A DNA stretch of 64,000 nt, from positions 1 to 64,000 of the forward strand of contig CADCUJ010000089.1 in assembly GCA_902805855.1 (NCBI GenBank), read 5' to 3'. Origin of the DNA: an uncultured Nocardioidaceae bacterium (GTDB lineage Bacteria > Actinomycetota > Actinomycetes > Propionibacteriales > Nocardioidaceae). The notes below the pieces were generated by a model that saw only the letters and a list, made by a program, of their open reading frames with translations, searched no databases and was not told the DNA's origin. Shown piece after piece: positions 12,068 through 22,416 of this stretch (position 1 is its first letter; each line of letters opens with the position of its first letter). The position numbers and the translations under genes were made by a program.

Positions 12068-14200
12068 TTGGCACAGCGCCAGCGTCGTTCTGGACAGACC
12101 AGGACTGACCGGCCCGGACAGCGTCGTCCCCGCGACAACGAGGGGATCCTGCCGGTCCTCGCCAAGGCGGCTCGCGAGGTCGAGAGCCGCGTCCAGCGCG
12201 GTCAGCTGGACCGGACCAGGTTCCAGGTCATCGCGCTGCTGGCGCGTGAGGAGCGCACGCGCGTCAACAACGACGCCTCGATGACCGAGGCTCAGCGTGA
12301 CGTGCAGCTGAAGCGGCTGGACGGGATCGCGACCATCCTCGCGCAGACCGCCACCAGGGAGCCGTCGTTGTTCACCCTGCTCGCCGAGAACGCCGAGATC
12401 AGTGACTCGGCGCGGCGGCTGAAGCGCGAGATGCAGATCGCCGGCGGCCTGGAACCGGACCCTGAGGTGACGCCACCACAGCCGGCGACCGACGTACGAG
12501 GCGAACGGCAGGTCGTGCCGAAGTCGGTGGTACGCGCCCAGCTGTCGAACCCGTTCCTCACCCCGGACTTCACCGGCACCGAGCAGCGCCGCCCCACGCA
12601 GCGTCGCCTCGGCGGCTGGGAGCTGATCACGCCACTGCTGAGCTCGTTCGAGAATGCCGCCCCTGGGGCACCGTCGTGCATGGCGCTGCCGGAAGCCGCC
12701 CCTTCGGTGCGCCTTCCGCCCGAGCTCGAGCTGATGCCGCACCAGGCCGGTCTGCTCGGTGCGGCGGCCCGAGGGCACCGCACGTTCCTGCTCGCCGACG
12801 AGCCCGGACTCGGCAAGACCGCGCAGGCACTGCTCGCAGCGCAGGCCGCGAACGCCTATCCCCTGCTGTGCGTGGTGCCGAGCGTGGTCAAGACGAACTG
12901 GGCGCGCGAGGCCGCCCAGTGGACCCCATCGCGCAGCGTCACGGTGATCCAGGGCAGCGGGGAGGAGGTGGACGGGTTCGCCGACATCGTCCTCGTCAAC
13001 TACGAGGTGCTGGACCGCCACGTGGGCTGGATCGCCACCCACGGCTTCCGCGGCATGGTCGTCGACGAGGCGCACTTCATCAAGAACAAGAAGTCGCAAC
13101 GCTCCCAGCACGTCCTCGAGATCGCCGACCGGATCCGACAGCGCGTCGCGCGGCCGTTGCTGATGGCACTCACCGGTACTCCGCTGATCAACGACATCGA
13201 CGACTTCCGGGCGATCTGGCAGTTCCTGGGCTGGATCGACGAGAAGGCGCCCGGACCGGAGCTGATCACCGCACTCGAGGAGACCGGCCTGACTCCCCTC
13301 GACCGCGGCTTCCAGCCGGCGGCACGACAGGCGGTCATCGACCTCGGCATCGTCCGACGACGCAAGGTCGACGTGGCCAAGGACATCCCGGCACGCAGGA
13401 TCGCCGACCTGCCGGTCGAGCTCGACCCGGCCGCCGCCCGTTCGCTGCGCGCCGCTGAGCGGGAGCTCGCGCTTCGGCTGGTCCAGAGGTACGACGCCGC
13501 GGTGGCCGCTCGCACGGAACGGTCCGGCGAGACCATCGAGGGCACCGAGGGCATCGACGCGGAGCTGGTGCAGCGAGTCGCCGGCTGGGAGCTCTCCGAC
13601 GCGGCCGAGTCGTCCTCGGGCGAGAACGTCTTCGCGATGGTTCGCCGCATCGGGCAGGCCAAGGCGAACCTCGCCGCCGACTACGCGGCTCAGCTGGCCC
13701 GCAACGCCGGCAAGGTGGTGTTCTTCGCCAAGCACGTCGACGTGATGGACGCAGCCTCCGCGCTGCTGGAGTCGCGAGGTGTCCGCTACGCCTCCGTGCG
13801 CGGCGACCAGACACCCGCTGTCCGCCAGCGCAACATCGACGCGTTCGTCAACGACTCGGACGTGGCGGTCGTGATCTGCTCCCTGACCGCCGCAGGAGTG
13901 GGACTGAACCTCCAGGTGGCGAGCAACGTCGTGCTGGCCGAGCTGTCGTGGACGAATGCGGAGCAGACCCAGGCCATCGACCGGGTGCACCGGATCGGGC
14001 AGACCGAGCCCGTCACCGCCTGGCGGATCATCGCCGCCCAGACCATCGACGCAAAGATCGCCGAGATCGTCGACTCCAAGGCGGGCTTGGCCGCTCGTGC
14101 CCTCGATGGCTCCGAGGAGGAGGTCGGATCCTCCGCCGACGTCCAGCTCGAGGCGTTGGCTGCGCTGCTGACGGAGGCGCTCGCCGACCGGCACGACTGA
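12068..14200 (+). CDS. SNF2-family DEAD/DEAH-box helicase
   Basis: ADEPGLGKTAQALLAAQ, VVDEAHFIKNKKS, ALTGTPLINDIDDFRAIWQFL, ICSLTAAGVGLNLQVASNVV, QAIDRVHRIGQ; TTG start preceded by aggagg. Confidence 0.92.
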   Translation: MAQRQRRSGQTRTDRPGQRRPRDNEGILPVLAKAAREVESRVQRGQLDRTRFQVIALLAREERTRVNNDASMTEAQRDVQLKRLDGIATILAQTATREPSLFTLLAENAEISDSARRLKREMQIAGGLEPDPEVTPPQPATDVRGERQVVPKSVVRAQLSNPFLTPDFTGTEQRRPTQRRLGGWELITPLLSSFENAAPGAPSCMALPEAAPSVRLPPELELMPHQAGLLGAAARGHRTFLLADEPGLGKTAQALLAAQAANAYPLLCVVPSVVKTNWAREAAQWTPSRSVTVIQGSGEEVDGFADIVLVNYEVLDRHVGWIATHGFRGMVVDEAHFIKNKKSQRSQHVLEIADRIRQRVARPLLMALTGTPLINDIDDFRAIWQFLGWIDEKAPGPELITALEETGLTPLDRGFQPAARQAVIDLGIVRRRKVDVAKDIPARRIADLPVELDPAAARSLRAAERELALRLVQRYDAAVAARTERSGETIEGTEGIDAELVQRVAGWELSDAAESSSGENVFAMVRRIGQAKANLAADYAAQLARNAGKVVFFAKHVDVMDAASALLESRGVRYASVRGDQTPAVRQRNIDAFVNDSDVAVVICSLTAAGVGLNLQVASNVVLAELSWTNAEQTQAIDRVHRIGQTEPVTAWRIIAAQTIDAKIAEIVDSKAGLAARALDGSEEEVGSSADVQLEALAALLTEALADRHD

Positions 14201-14246
14201 CCGCGTGCGTACCTTCGCTCGCAAGCCGCCGCGACCCGCATCGGTC

Positions 14247-16088
14247 TCAGGCGAGGGCGACGCCCCCGGAGACCACGATCTCGTCCGGCTTGCACGCCGG
14301 GACCTGCTCCACGCGCAGCAGCAGGATGGCCAGGTCGTCAGCCAGGTCATGGCTGCGGTGGAAGGCACGGGCCGCGTCCACGAGCCCTTCGGCGATGTGC
14401 TCGACGGGCCGGTGAGCATCCTGCCCGAGGATCGTCGCCACCCGATCCGAGCCGAACATATCCGGTCCGTGCCGGGCCTCGACCAGACCGTCGGTGAAGA
14501 TGCACAGGAGGTCACCGGGCTCGAGCACCACGGTGGCGTCGGACAGGTCCGGGTCCTCCACGAGTCCGAGCGCGGTGCCGAGCTCTCCCACGGGCTCGAC
14601 CGGACCCTTGCCGCGCGCCACCAGCGGAGGGTGATGCCCGGCCAGGCTGAGGGTCAGCTCCAGCCCCGAGCCCTTCGGCCGGGCGACCGCATAGACGAGG
14701 GTGCAGTGCTTCTCGGTGGGGGTCGACGCCAGCAACCGGGCGTTCAGCTCTCGTAGCGTGCGGCTGGGCGGGTCTGCCGCGGCGGCCAGGGTTCGCAGGG
14801 TGTAGCGCGCCAGCGCGGTTGTCGCCGCTGCCTCGGCACCCTTCCCGCTGACGTCGCCGAGGACGAGTCCCCAGCTGCCTTGGTCCAGCGCGAAGACGTC
14901 GAAGAAGTCGCCGCCGATCTCGCTCCCGTCGCCGGCCGGCTCGTAGCGGCTCGCCAGCCGACCGCCCGGGATAGCAGGAAGCGAGCGCGGGGTGAGGCTG
15001 GCTTGGAGGGCCGCGGCGACCCTGGACCGCTCGCTCAGCAGCTGTTGCAGGCGCGCTTCGGCCTCGACGCGGTCGGTGATGTCTCGCAGCACCACCAGCA
15101 CGCCCGCTGGGCGGCCACCGCGTTCGCTCAGTGGCCGACGCTGCACGTCGTAGGTCCGCTGCCCCTCGTCGCCCACGGGCAGGGTCAGGTCCTTCGACCC
15201 GTCGTCTGCCGCCGGGCTCGTGCGCGTCGCCGCGGCAGCCACCTGGGGTAGCAGCTCGGCCAGGGGTCGGCCGACCAGGTCGGCCCTGCTGCTGCCCAGC
15301 ACACCGGCCGCGGAGGGGTTCAGGTCGGCGATCCGGCCGAAGGCGTCGACCATGAACACCGCGTCGGCCATGTTCTCCACGATCACGCTGCGCGCGAGCG
15401 GAGCGAGGTCGACCAGCCGTTCCCGGAAGAGGCCCCACACGAGCACGGCGCCGGTGACCGTGAACGCGGAGGGGGTGAGGTCGAGCCGGGCGAACCACCC
15501 GACCTCGAAGTTGTGCAGCAGGTTCGCCACCCAGGGAAGCAGAGCCGCGACGAGCATCGCCAGCGCCATCCGCCGATAGGTCCGCGACAACCTCACCATG
15601 GTGGCTACGAAGATGACCGTGGCCACCATGATCATCAGGTTGGCGTAGACGAGGTGCACCCAGAAGACCGGACCGGTCTCGACGACGGGCAGCGTCTCAC
15701 CCGCCGCCCCGTCCGGGTAGGAGCGCACCAGGTCATGGGTCGTGCTGTTGGCCAGCAGCGCCAGCACGACCAGCGGTTCCAGGGTCAGCAGTGCGAGCAG
15801 GCGTTTGGTCACCAGGGGGCCCCGGCCGGTGTACTGCAGGACGAAGACCAGCCACGCCGGTGCCAGGGCACACACGCCGACGTACTTCAGATCCCCCCAG
15901 AGGGTCTTCGAGGGGAGGTCGAGCGCCGAGAGCTCCGCGGCATAGGTGACACCCCACCAGGCCACCGAGACCAGCACGACGGCCAGGCTCACGCCCGCTC
16001 GGGTGCCCCGCCTCCAGCCGACGTAGGCAGCCATGGCTGCCAGGGCCAGCCCCGCCGCCGTCATCAGCACCGCGAACAACGGCAACAC
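14247..16088 (-). CDS. SpoIIE/PP2C-type phosphatase with N-terminal multi-TM region and PAS domain
   Basis: Several hydrophobic N-terminal segments, PAS VENMADAVFMVDAFGRIADLNPSA, SpoIIE GDGSEIGGDFFDVFALDQGSWGLVLGDVSGKG, DLLCIFTDGLVEAR, DDLAILLLRV. Confidence 0.88.
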   Translation of the reverse strand: MLPLFAVLMTAAGLALAAMAAYVGWRRGTRAGVSLAVVLVSVAWWGVTYAAELSALDLPSKTLWGDLKYVGVCALAPAWLVFVLQYTGRGPLVTKRLLALLTLEPLVVLALLANSTTHDLVRSYPDGAAGETLPVVETGPVFWVHLVYANLMIMVATVIFVATMVRLSRTYRRMALAMLVAALLPWVANLLHNFEVGWFARLDLTPSAFTVTGAVLVWGLFRERLVDLAPLARSVIVENMADAVFMVDAFGRIADLNPSAAGVLGSSRADLVGRPLAELLPQVAAAATRTSPAADDGSKDLTLPVGDEGQRTYDVQRRPLSERGGRPAGVLVVLRDITDRVEAEARLQQLLSERSRVAAALQASLTPRSLPAIPGGRLASRYEPAGDGSEIGGDFFDVFALDQGSWGLVLGDVSGKGAEAAATTALARYTLRTLAAAADPPSRTLRELNARLLASTPTEKHCTLVYAVARPKGSGLELTLSLAGHHPPLVARGKGPVEPVGELGTALGLVEDPDLSDATVVLEPGDLLCIFTDGLVEARHGPDMFGSDRVATILGQDAHRPVEHIAEGLVDAARAFHRSHDLADDLAILLLRVEQVPACKPDEIVVSGGVALA

Positions 16089-16159
16089 GCAACCGGCTCC
16101 TCTCGCAGTAGCGGTCCAGGTTAGTCGACCGCGAGCGCCCCGGGCACGGGTGCCGGCTG

Positions 16160-16660
16160 CTAGAAGTCGCCGGCGCGGTGCCGCACAGGGGACAGCAGAG
16201 CCGACAGCTCCCGCAGTCGCTCAGTGCCCATGTCGCCGACACCGAACCGCGCCTCCACCAGGTCGGCGGTGGCCGCCTCCACCACGGCGCGTCCCTCGTC
16301 GGTGATCTCCGCCAGGACGGTGCGCCGGTCCTCGAGATGCCTTCGGCGGCGGACCAGCCCAGCGGACTCGAGCCGGTCGATGATCGAGCTGATCGAGGTG
16401 GGATGGACCTGCAGGCGCTCCCCCATCTTGCCCAGGGGCAGGGCACCGGTCCGCGAGAAGGTCAGCAGGACCAGCGCCTCGTACCGGGCGAAGCTCAGGC
16501 CGTGCGGGCGTAGGAGTGCGTCCAGCTCGCCGAGCACGAGCTGTTGCACCCGCATCAGCGACGTCACGGCGTGCATCTGCTCCACGGCGCCCCAGCGCAG
16601 GCCCCACTGCCGCGCCGCCTCGTCGATCGGGTCGAAGGGCAGCTTCTTCCGGCGTGGCAC
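16160..16660 (-). CDS. MarR-family transcriptional regulator
   Basis: wHTH LSFARYEALVLLTFSRTGALPLGKMGERLQVHPTSISSIIDRLESAGLVRRRRHLEDRRTVLAEIT. Confidence 0.88.
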   Translation of the reverse strand: MPRRKKLPFDPIDEAARQWGLRWGAVEQMHAVTSLMRVQQLVLGELDALLRPHGLSFARYEALVLLTFSRTGALPLGKMGERLQVHPTSISSIIDRLESAGLVRRRRHLEDRRTVLAEITDEGRAVVEAATADLVEARFGVGDMGTERLRELSALLSPVRHRAGDF

Positions 16661-16670
16661 AGCCCTGCCC

Positions 16671-17195
16671 CTAGTCCACCCTGCCGCGCAGCCCGGAGCG
16701 CTGGACGACCTCCTGGATCGTCAGGTCACGCTCGTCGGGCCGGGCGACGTACTTGATCTCGCGCAGACCCTGCTCCTGGGCCGCGGACTCGAAGACGAAG
16801 TGGCCGTAGCCGAAGATCCGACCCAGCAGCGGCTTCTCCACGGTGATGTCGAGGATCCGGCGCAGCGGCATCGTCGCTGAGGACTGCGCGAGGACGCCGC
16901 GCACGCGGAACACCCGCATGTTGGTGATCACGAACCGGTCCATGTGCTCGTTGAGGGCTCGCCAGCCGGCGTGCAGCCAGAGCCCGGCCGCCACCAGCCA
17001 GGGCAGCCAGGCCGCGTCCACCTGGGAGAAGACGCCGACGACGACCAGCAGCAGTCCGCCACCCACCTCCAGCGCCGGCACGACGTAGGCGGCCCAGTGA
17101 TGTCGCACCTCGTCGACGATCACCTCGTGCTCATGGCGAAGCAGGCGCCGGGAGATCCTCGGATCGGCGAACGTGCGCAGCACCCACCCCGCCAC
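16671..17195 (-). CDS. PH-domain membrane protein
   Basis: Two TM-like segments, then DRFVITNMRVFRVRGVLAQSSATMPLRRILDITVEKPLLGRIFGYGHFVFESAAQ; likely GTG start at 17195, not the 17342 ORF start. Confidence 0.78.
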   Translation of the reverse strand: MAGWVLRTFADPRISRRLLRHEHEVIVDEVRHHWAAYVVPALEVGGGLLLVVVGVFSQVDAAWLPWLVAAGLWLHAGWRALNEHMDRFVITNMRVFRVRGVLAQSSATMPLRRILDITVEKPLLGRIFGYGHFVFESAAQEQGLREIKYVARPDERDLTIQEVVQRSGLRGRVD

Positions 17196-17202
17196 GACGG
17201 CC

Positions 17203-17358
17203 TCAGGAGAACAGGGCGGTGAGGAAGTCGATGACCGCTTCGAAGCCCTGGCCGACCGCACCGGCGGCTGTCCGGATGGCATCCGCCGCGGCCACGGGCT
17301 GGGTGAACAGGTAGAACAGGGCGAACAGGATCGCCAGGCCACCCAGCACCTTCTTCAT
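17203..17358 (-). CDS. Small (51 aa) predicted membrane/secreted protein
   Basis: MKKVLGGLAILFALFYLFTQPVAAADAIRTAAGAVGQGFEAVIDFLTALFS within ORF 17203..17685. Confidence 0.6.
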   Translation of the reverse strand: MKKVLGGLAILFALFYLFTQPVAAADAIRTAAGAVGQGFEAVIDFLTALFS

Positions 17359-17597
17359 CGTGACCTCCATCCCGACTCCCCTGGTTGCGGGCAGACCAGT
17401 CGCGCCCATCACCACCTTGATACCAGGGAACCCCACCGTGACGCAGGAGGCTCGCGGGGGTGGTGTGGGCGGGGGTGGTCGTAGGGTCCCGGCGTAACCT
17501 CCGGAGAGCCGCCTCGTTTGGCGTGATGAGGGAAACCTCCCGCTGTGGCGGGGCGGACCGCCTGCCGAACCAGTCAACCACCAAGGAGAGTGCGCCC

Positions 17598-19541
17598 ATG
17601 AAGCGCCGACCCCTGGCCGCAGTTGCCGCACTGGCGATGACCATCGTCGTCGCCCCCGGCACCGTCGCCGCCACCGCGCAACCAACCGGCCTCGCCGCAG
17701 GACCGGTCACCGCCAAGCAGAGTCTGGAGACTCCGGCTACCGAAGGATCCTTCACGCTCACCGGTGCGGACGCTGCGGCGTACCGGCTGCCGGCCGATGT
17801 GGACCAGGTGTGGAGCACCCGCTACCCCGATGGCTCCGTCCAGACGCGTTACCAGCAGGTGGTGGCCAACGCGGAGGTGCTCGGCGGTCAGGTGACCGTC
17901 TTCCGGAACGCCGAGGGCCGAAAGACCAGCGTCATCGGCGCTCACTTCGCCTCCCTGCAGCCCACCAACGCCAAGCGTCTCTCGCTGGCGGACTCGCTCG
18001 ATGTCGCGGCGGACCTTCTCGGCACCCGCGGCGAGCGCTCGAGCACGCTGCACATCGACCCCCGGGACGGCCGGCTGTACTACGAGGTCGAGACCCGGCG
18101 ATTCGCGAAGCGGCCGTTCCTGTGGGTGGATGCCGCCACCGGCAACATCCGCAACCGCTTCGACGCCATCACCGAAGAGGGTGAGGGCATCGGGATCAAG
18201 GGCGACACCAAGACCATCGACACCAGCGGCCCCGATGGCGCCTACCGGATGATCTCCTCCGACCATCGCCAGGAGACCTACGACGCGCAGAACCAGACGA
18301 ACCACCCCGGCGTCTTGATGACCGACCCGGATGACAACTGGAACCTCGACCAGCCGCAGAACCTCAGCCCGAGCCAGGCCGCTGGAGTCGACGCCCACTA
18401 CTACGCCGAGCTCGTGGACGACTTCTACGCCAACACGTTCGGCCGCAACAGCATCGACGACAACGGGATGCAGATCATCTCGACGGTGCACTACGACGTG
18501 GGGTACTGCAACGCCTTCTGGAACGGCGAGCAGATGACCTACGGCGACGGCGACTCCCCCGAGACCTGCAAGCCGCTGTCCGGCGGGCTCGACGTCATCG
18601 GCCACGAGCTGACCCACGGCGTCACCGAGTTCACCTCGGGCCTGATCTACGAGAACGAGTCCGGGGCGCTCAACGAGGCGTTCAGCGACATGATCGGGAA
18701 CACCACCGAGTTCTACGCCGACCGGCGCTCGCTCGACCCGGCCGCCGAGCCGGACTGGCTGATCGGCGAGGACGTCATCCCGGCCGGTGTCTACGGCGGG
18801 GCCGAAGCGGGCTTCCGCGACATGAGCGACCCCGAGGCCGACGGTGACCCCGACCACTACTCGGAGAGGTACACCGGGACCAACGACAACGGTGGGGTGC
18901 ACACCAACAGCGGCATTCCCAACCACGCCTACTGGCTGGCGGTCAACGGTGGCACCAACGCGGGCTGCGACGGCGTCGGCTCGGGTGGGCACGTGCACGC
19001 CGTCGACTGTGATGTCCGGGTTCCGGCGGTCGGCTTGAACCGTACGAAGAACATCTTCTACCGCGGCTTCACCAGCCTGACCGAGTACGCGAACTTCTGC
19101 GACGCCCGCGCCGGCACTATGGCGGTGGCCGGCGACAACAGCCGCCTGGCGATCCGCAAGGCGTGGGCCGCTGTCGGCGTTCGCGCCGGCTGCGAGCCCG
19201 CTGTGCCGCCGCCCCCGCCGTGCGTGGGCGACGCCACGGCGCAGATCCCGTTCGAGTCGCCGCACCCCTACGGCAACAACGGGAACTGCACGTGGACCTT
19301 CGACAACGGTTCCCGCGGGTTCGCCTTCCACTTCAGCCTGCTGGAGACCGAGGCGGGGTACGACTACGTCTACATCAAGGATGCGAACGGCAACGTGTTG
19401 GCCAGGTACGACGGGACCCACCCGCTCCCGGGTGGCGTCACCACACCGTGCATCCCGACCCGGGTGGGGTCGGTGCAGCTGACCACCGACCAGGCCGTCA
19501 CCGACCAGGGCTTCAAGGTCGACGCGGTCGAGGACTGCTAG
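17598..19541 (+). CDS. Secreted M4 (thermolysin-like) metallopeptidase with C-terminal CUB-like domain
   Basis: Signal peptide MKRRPLAAVAALAMTIVVAPGTVAATA; DVIGHELTHGVTEF (HExxH), NESGALNEAFSDMIG; C-terminal NCTWTFDNGSRGFAFHFSLLETEAGYDYVYIKDANG. Confidence 0.92.
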   Translation: MKRRPLAAVAALAMTIVVAPGTVAATAQPTGLAAGPVTAKQSLETPATEGSFTLTGADAAAYRLPADVDQVWSTRYPDGSVQTRYQQVVANAEVLGGQVTVFRNAEGRKTSVIGAHFASLQPTNAKRLSLADSLDVAADLLGTRGERSSTLHIDPRDGRLYYEVETRRFAKRPFLWVDAATGNIRNRFDAITEEGEGIGIKGDTKTIDTSGPDGAYRMISSDHRQETYDAQNQTNHPGVLMTDPDDNWNLDQPQNLSPSQAAGVDAHYYAELVDDFYANTFGRNSIDDNGMQIISTVHYDVGYCNAFWNGEQMTYGDGDSPETCKPLSGGLDVIGHELTHGVTEFTSGLIYENESGALNEAFSDMIGNTTEFYADRRSLDPAAEPDWLIGEDVIPAGVYGGAEAGFRDMSDPEADGDPDHYSERYTGTNDNGGVHTNSGIPNHAYWLAVNGGTNAGCDGVGSGGHVHAVDCDVRVPAVGLNRTKNIFYRGFTSLTEYANFCDARAGTMAVAGDNSRLAIRKAWAAVGVRAGCEPAVPPPPPCVGDATAQIPFESPHPYGNNGNCTWTFDNGSRGFAFHFSLLETEAGYDYVYIKDANGNVLARYDGTHPLPGGVTTPCIPTRVGSVQLTTDQAVTDQGFKVDAVEDC

Positions 19542-19566
19542 CCGACCGCTGACCCAAAACCTGGGA

Positions 19567-19610
19567 GCGCCCCGTCTCGCCTCACCTCCGGTGGGTGCGC
19601 GGCGGGGCGC
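19567..19610. terminator. Candidate bidirectional stem-loop terminator
   Basis: GCGCCCCG (19567-19574) pairs with CGGGGCGC (19603-19610), with an inner CACC-TCC-GGTG hairpin, between convergent genes. Confidence 0.5.
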
Positions 19611-19613
19611 GCC

Positions 19614-20603
19614 TCACTCGGTAAAGGCCTCGAGCAGCTGGTCGGCGGCGTGGTACGGGTCGGAGCTGCCCTCCACGACCTGCGCGGCGAGGTCGTCGAG
19701 CTCGGTCCGCGCGTGCACGTCACCCCAACGCTCGCGGAGGGCGGTCACCGCGATCGCCTCGATCTCGTCTCGGGCCCGACGGGCTCTGCGCCGGTCCAGC
19801 TCACCGGAGGACTCCATCCAGGTGCGGTGCGCCTCGATCTTCGCCACCACCTCGTCCACGCCCTGACCGGTCTGGGCAACGGTCTGCACGATCGGGGGCT
19901 GCCAGCTCCCGTCGGCCCGGTCGGCGAGCGCGAGCATGTTGCGCAGGTCGCGGCGCACCCCGTCCGCCCCGTCCCGGTCGGCCTTGTTGACCACGTAGAC
20001 GTCCCCGATCTCCAGGATCCCGGCCTTGGCGGCCTGGATCGCGTCGCCCATCCCGGGCGCCAGCAGGACCACGGTGGTGTCGGCGAGCCGGGCGACCTCG
20101 ACCTCGCTCTGGCCGACCCCGACCGTCTCGATCAGGACCACGTCGCAGCCGGCCGCATCGAGCACGCGCAGCGCCTGCGGGGTCGCCCAGGACAGGCCGC
20201 CGAGGTGGCCGCGCGAGGCCATCGAGCGGATGTACACCTGCGCGTCCAGTGCGTGGTCCTGCATCCGCACCCGGTCGCCGAGCAGCGCCCCTCCGGAGAA
20301 GGGCGAGGACGGGTCGACGGCGAGCACCCCGACCCGCTTGCCGGTCGCTCGCAGCGCCTTGACCAGGGCCGAGGTGGACGTCGACTTCCCGACCCCAGGG
20401 GCGCCGGTGATGCCGACGATCTGGGCGTTGCCGGAGTGCGGCGCCAACCCGGCCATCACCTCGCGCAGCTTCGGGGACGCGTCCTCGACCAGCGAGATCA
20501 GGCGAGCGACCGCCCGCGCCTCCCCCGCACGGGCGCGCTCCACCAGCTCAGCCACCGACGGCCCGCGTCGCCGACCCCCTCCCTCGGAGGAGGCGCCGCT
20601 CAC
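19614..20603 (-). CDS. meaB: Methylmalonyl-CoA mutase-associated GTPase MeaB
   Basis: Walker [62 protein letters not shown] start overlaps the thiolase TGA. Confidence 0.93.
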   Translation of the reverse strand: MSGASSEGGGRRRGPSVAELVERARAGEARAVARLISLVEDASPKLREVMAGLAPHSGNAQIVGITGAPGVGKSTSTSALVKALRATGKRVGVLAVDPSSPFSGGALLGDRVRMQDHALDAQVYIRSMASRGHLGGLSWATPQALRVLDAAGCDVVLIETVGVGQSEVEVARLADTTVVLLAPGMGDAIQAAKAGILEIGDVYVVNKADRDGADGVRRDLRNMLALADRADGSWQPPIVQTVAQTGQGVDEVVAKIEAHRTWMESSGELDRRRARRARDEIEAIAVTALRERWGDVHARTELDDLAAQVVEGSSDPYHAADQLLEAFTE

Positions 20604-21811
20604 GCCGAGGGCACTCGGAGGATCAGGGCATCGCCCTGGCCGCCACCGCCGCACAGTGCGGCAGCGCCGGTGCCGCCGCCCCTTCGCTGGAGCTCCAGGG
20701 CGAGATGCAGGACGATCCGGGCCCCCGACATCCCGACCGGGTGACCGAGGGCGATGGCACCGCCGTTCACGTTCACCTGGTCGTCTGAGAGACCCAGCTC
20801 CCGCGACGAGACGATGCCGACCGCGGCGAAGGCCTCGTTGATCTCGAGGAGGTCGAGGTCGGTCGGCTCGATGCCTTCCTTCTGGCACGCCTTGGCGATC
20901 GCGTTGGCGGGCTGCAGCTGCAAGGTGGAGTCGGGTCCGGCAACCTGGCCGGACGCGCCGATCTCGGCCAGCCAGCTCAGCCCGAGCTCTTCGGCCTTGG
21001 CCTTGCTCATCACCACGACCGCGCACGCGCCGTCCGAGATCTGCGAAGACGAGCCTGCGGTGATCGAGCCGTCCGCCGCGAACGCGGGACGCAGCCTGGC
21101 CAGCGACTCGGCCGTGGTGTCGCCGCGGATCCCCTCGTCCTGGGAGACCACCAGCGGGTCGCCCCGGCGCTGCGGCACCTCGACCGGCACCACCTCGTCG
21201 TCGAAGACGCCGTTCTTCCAGGCCGCCGCCGCCTTCTGGTGTGAGCGGGCCGCGAACTCGTCCTGTTCCTGCCGGCTGAGGTTGGCGCCGGCAGTGTTGT
21301 GCGACTCGGTCAGCGCGCCCATGGCCTGCTCGGTGAAGACGTCCCAGAGTGCGTCGTAGGCCATCGAGTCGACGAGCTTGGTGTCGCCGTACTTGAAGCC
21401 CTCCCGTGACCCGGGCAGCAGGTGCGGGGCGCGAGTCATGGACTCCATCCCGCCGGCCACGACGACCTCGTGCTCACCGGCGCGGATGAGCTGGTCGGCG
21501 AGCGCGATCGCGTTGATCCCGGACAGGCACACCTTGTTGATCGTGATCGAGGGGATGTGCAGCGGAATGCCACCCTTGTTCGCGGCCTGGCGAGCGGTGA
21601 TCTGGCCGGCGCCGGCCTGGATCACCTGGCCGAGGATCACGTACTCGACCTGGTCGCCGGAGATCCCGGCCTTGGCCAGTGCGCCCTTGATCGCGACCCC
21701 GCCCAGGTCCGCGGCGGACTGGTCCTTCAGGCCCCCCAACAGCCGACCGATCGGGGTGCGAGCCCCAGCGACCAAGACCGACGTGGCAGATCCGGATGAG
21801 TTCGAGGCCAT
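20600..21811 (-). CDS. Acetyl-CoA C-acetyltransferase (thiolase)
   Basis: [85 protein letters not shown]. Confidence 0.95.
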   Translation of the reverse strand: MASNSSGSATSVLVAGARTPIGRLLGGLKDQSAADLGGVAIKGALAKAGISGDQVEYVILGQVIQAGAGQITARQAANKGGIPLHIPSITINKVCLSGINAIALADQLIRAGEHEVVVAGGMESMTRAPHLLPGSREGFKYGDTKLVDSMAYDALWDVFTEQAMGALTESHNTAGANLSRQEQDEFAARSHQKAAAAWKNGVFDDEVVPVEVPQRRGDPLVVSQDEGIRGDTTAESLARLRPAFAADGSITAGSSSQISDGACAVVVMSKAKAEELGLSWLAEIGASGQVAGPDSTLQLQPANAIAKACQKEGIEPTDLDLLEINEAFAAVGIVSSRELGLSDDQVNVNGGAIALGHPVGMSGARIVLHLALELQRRGGGTGAAALCGGGGQGDALILRVPSA

Positions 21812-21926
21812 GGGGCTACGATACCCACCGCGTGCGGCGGGCCGCAGGGCCCAGCGGGGCGGTGGAGGTGTCTGACGAGTCACAGTCACTCGCGGCCCGG
21901 GTGGCCGTCGTACGACGATATCCGCC

Positions 21927-22385
21927 ATGAGCGAGCTGGGGATTCCCGAGCACCTGTTCACGTGCATCGACCACGTCGGGGTGGCGGTCGCCGACCTGGA
22001 CGAGGCGATCGACCACTATCGCAAGACGTTCGGAATGGTGTTGACCCACCACGAGACGAACCAGGCGCAGGGCGTGCGGGAGGCGATGCTCGCCGTCGGG
22101 GACTCGGGGTCGTCGGTGCAGCTCCTCGCGCCGCTGGACGAGCGGTCCCCGATCGCGAAGTTCCTCGAGCGCTCTGGGCCGGGTCTGCAGCAGGTGGCCT
22201 TCCGGGTCACCGACGTCGAGCAGGTGTGTCGCATCCTTCGCCAGCGGGGCGTGCGGTTGCTCTACGACGAGCCCAGGCGCGGCACCGCCGGGTCGCGGAT
22301 CAACTTCGTGCACCCGAAGGACGCCGCCGGGGTTCTGGTGGAGCTGGTCGAGCCCGCGGTCGAGCACAGGGTTACCGCCGGGTAG
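21927..22385 (+). CDS. mce: Methylmalonyl-CoA / ethylmalonyl-CoA epimerase
   Basis: [81 protein letters not shown]. Confidence 0.93.
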   Translation: MSELGIPEHLFTCIDHVGVAVADLDEAIDHYRKTFGMVLTHHETNQAQGVREAMLAVGDSGSSVQLLAPLDERSPIAKFLERSGPGLQQVAFRVTDVEQVCRILRQRGVRLLYDEPRRGTAGSRINFVHPKDAAGVLVELVEPAVEHRVTAG

Positions 22386-22416
22386 GTTCAGGTCGACCAG
22401 CAGCACAGGAGTCCAT

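Noticed and set aside
11885-14515. 876-aa minus-strand ORF
   Set aside because: Antisense to the SNF2 helicase; composition (VDLGDLG, Arg/Leu/Val-rich) is the usual shadow-ORF signature of high-GC coding DNA, with no recognisable domain.
17574-19421. 615-aa minus-strand ORF opposite the M4 protease
   Set aside because: Shadow ORF of a strongly supported secreted protease.
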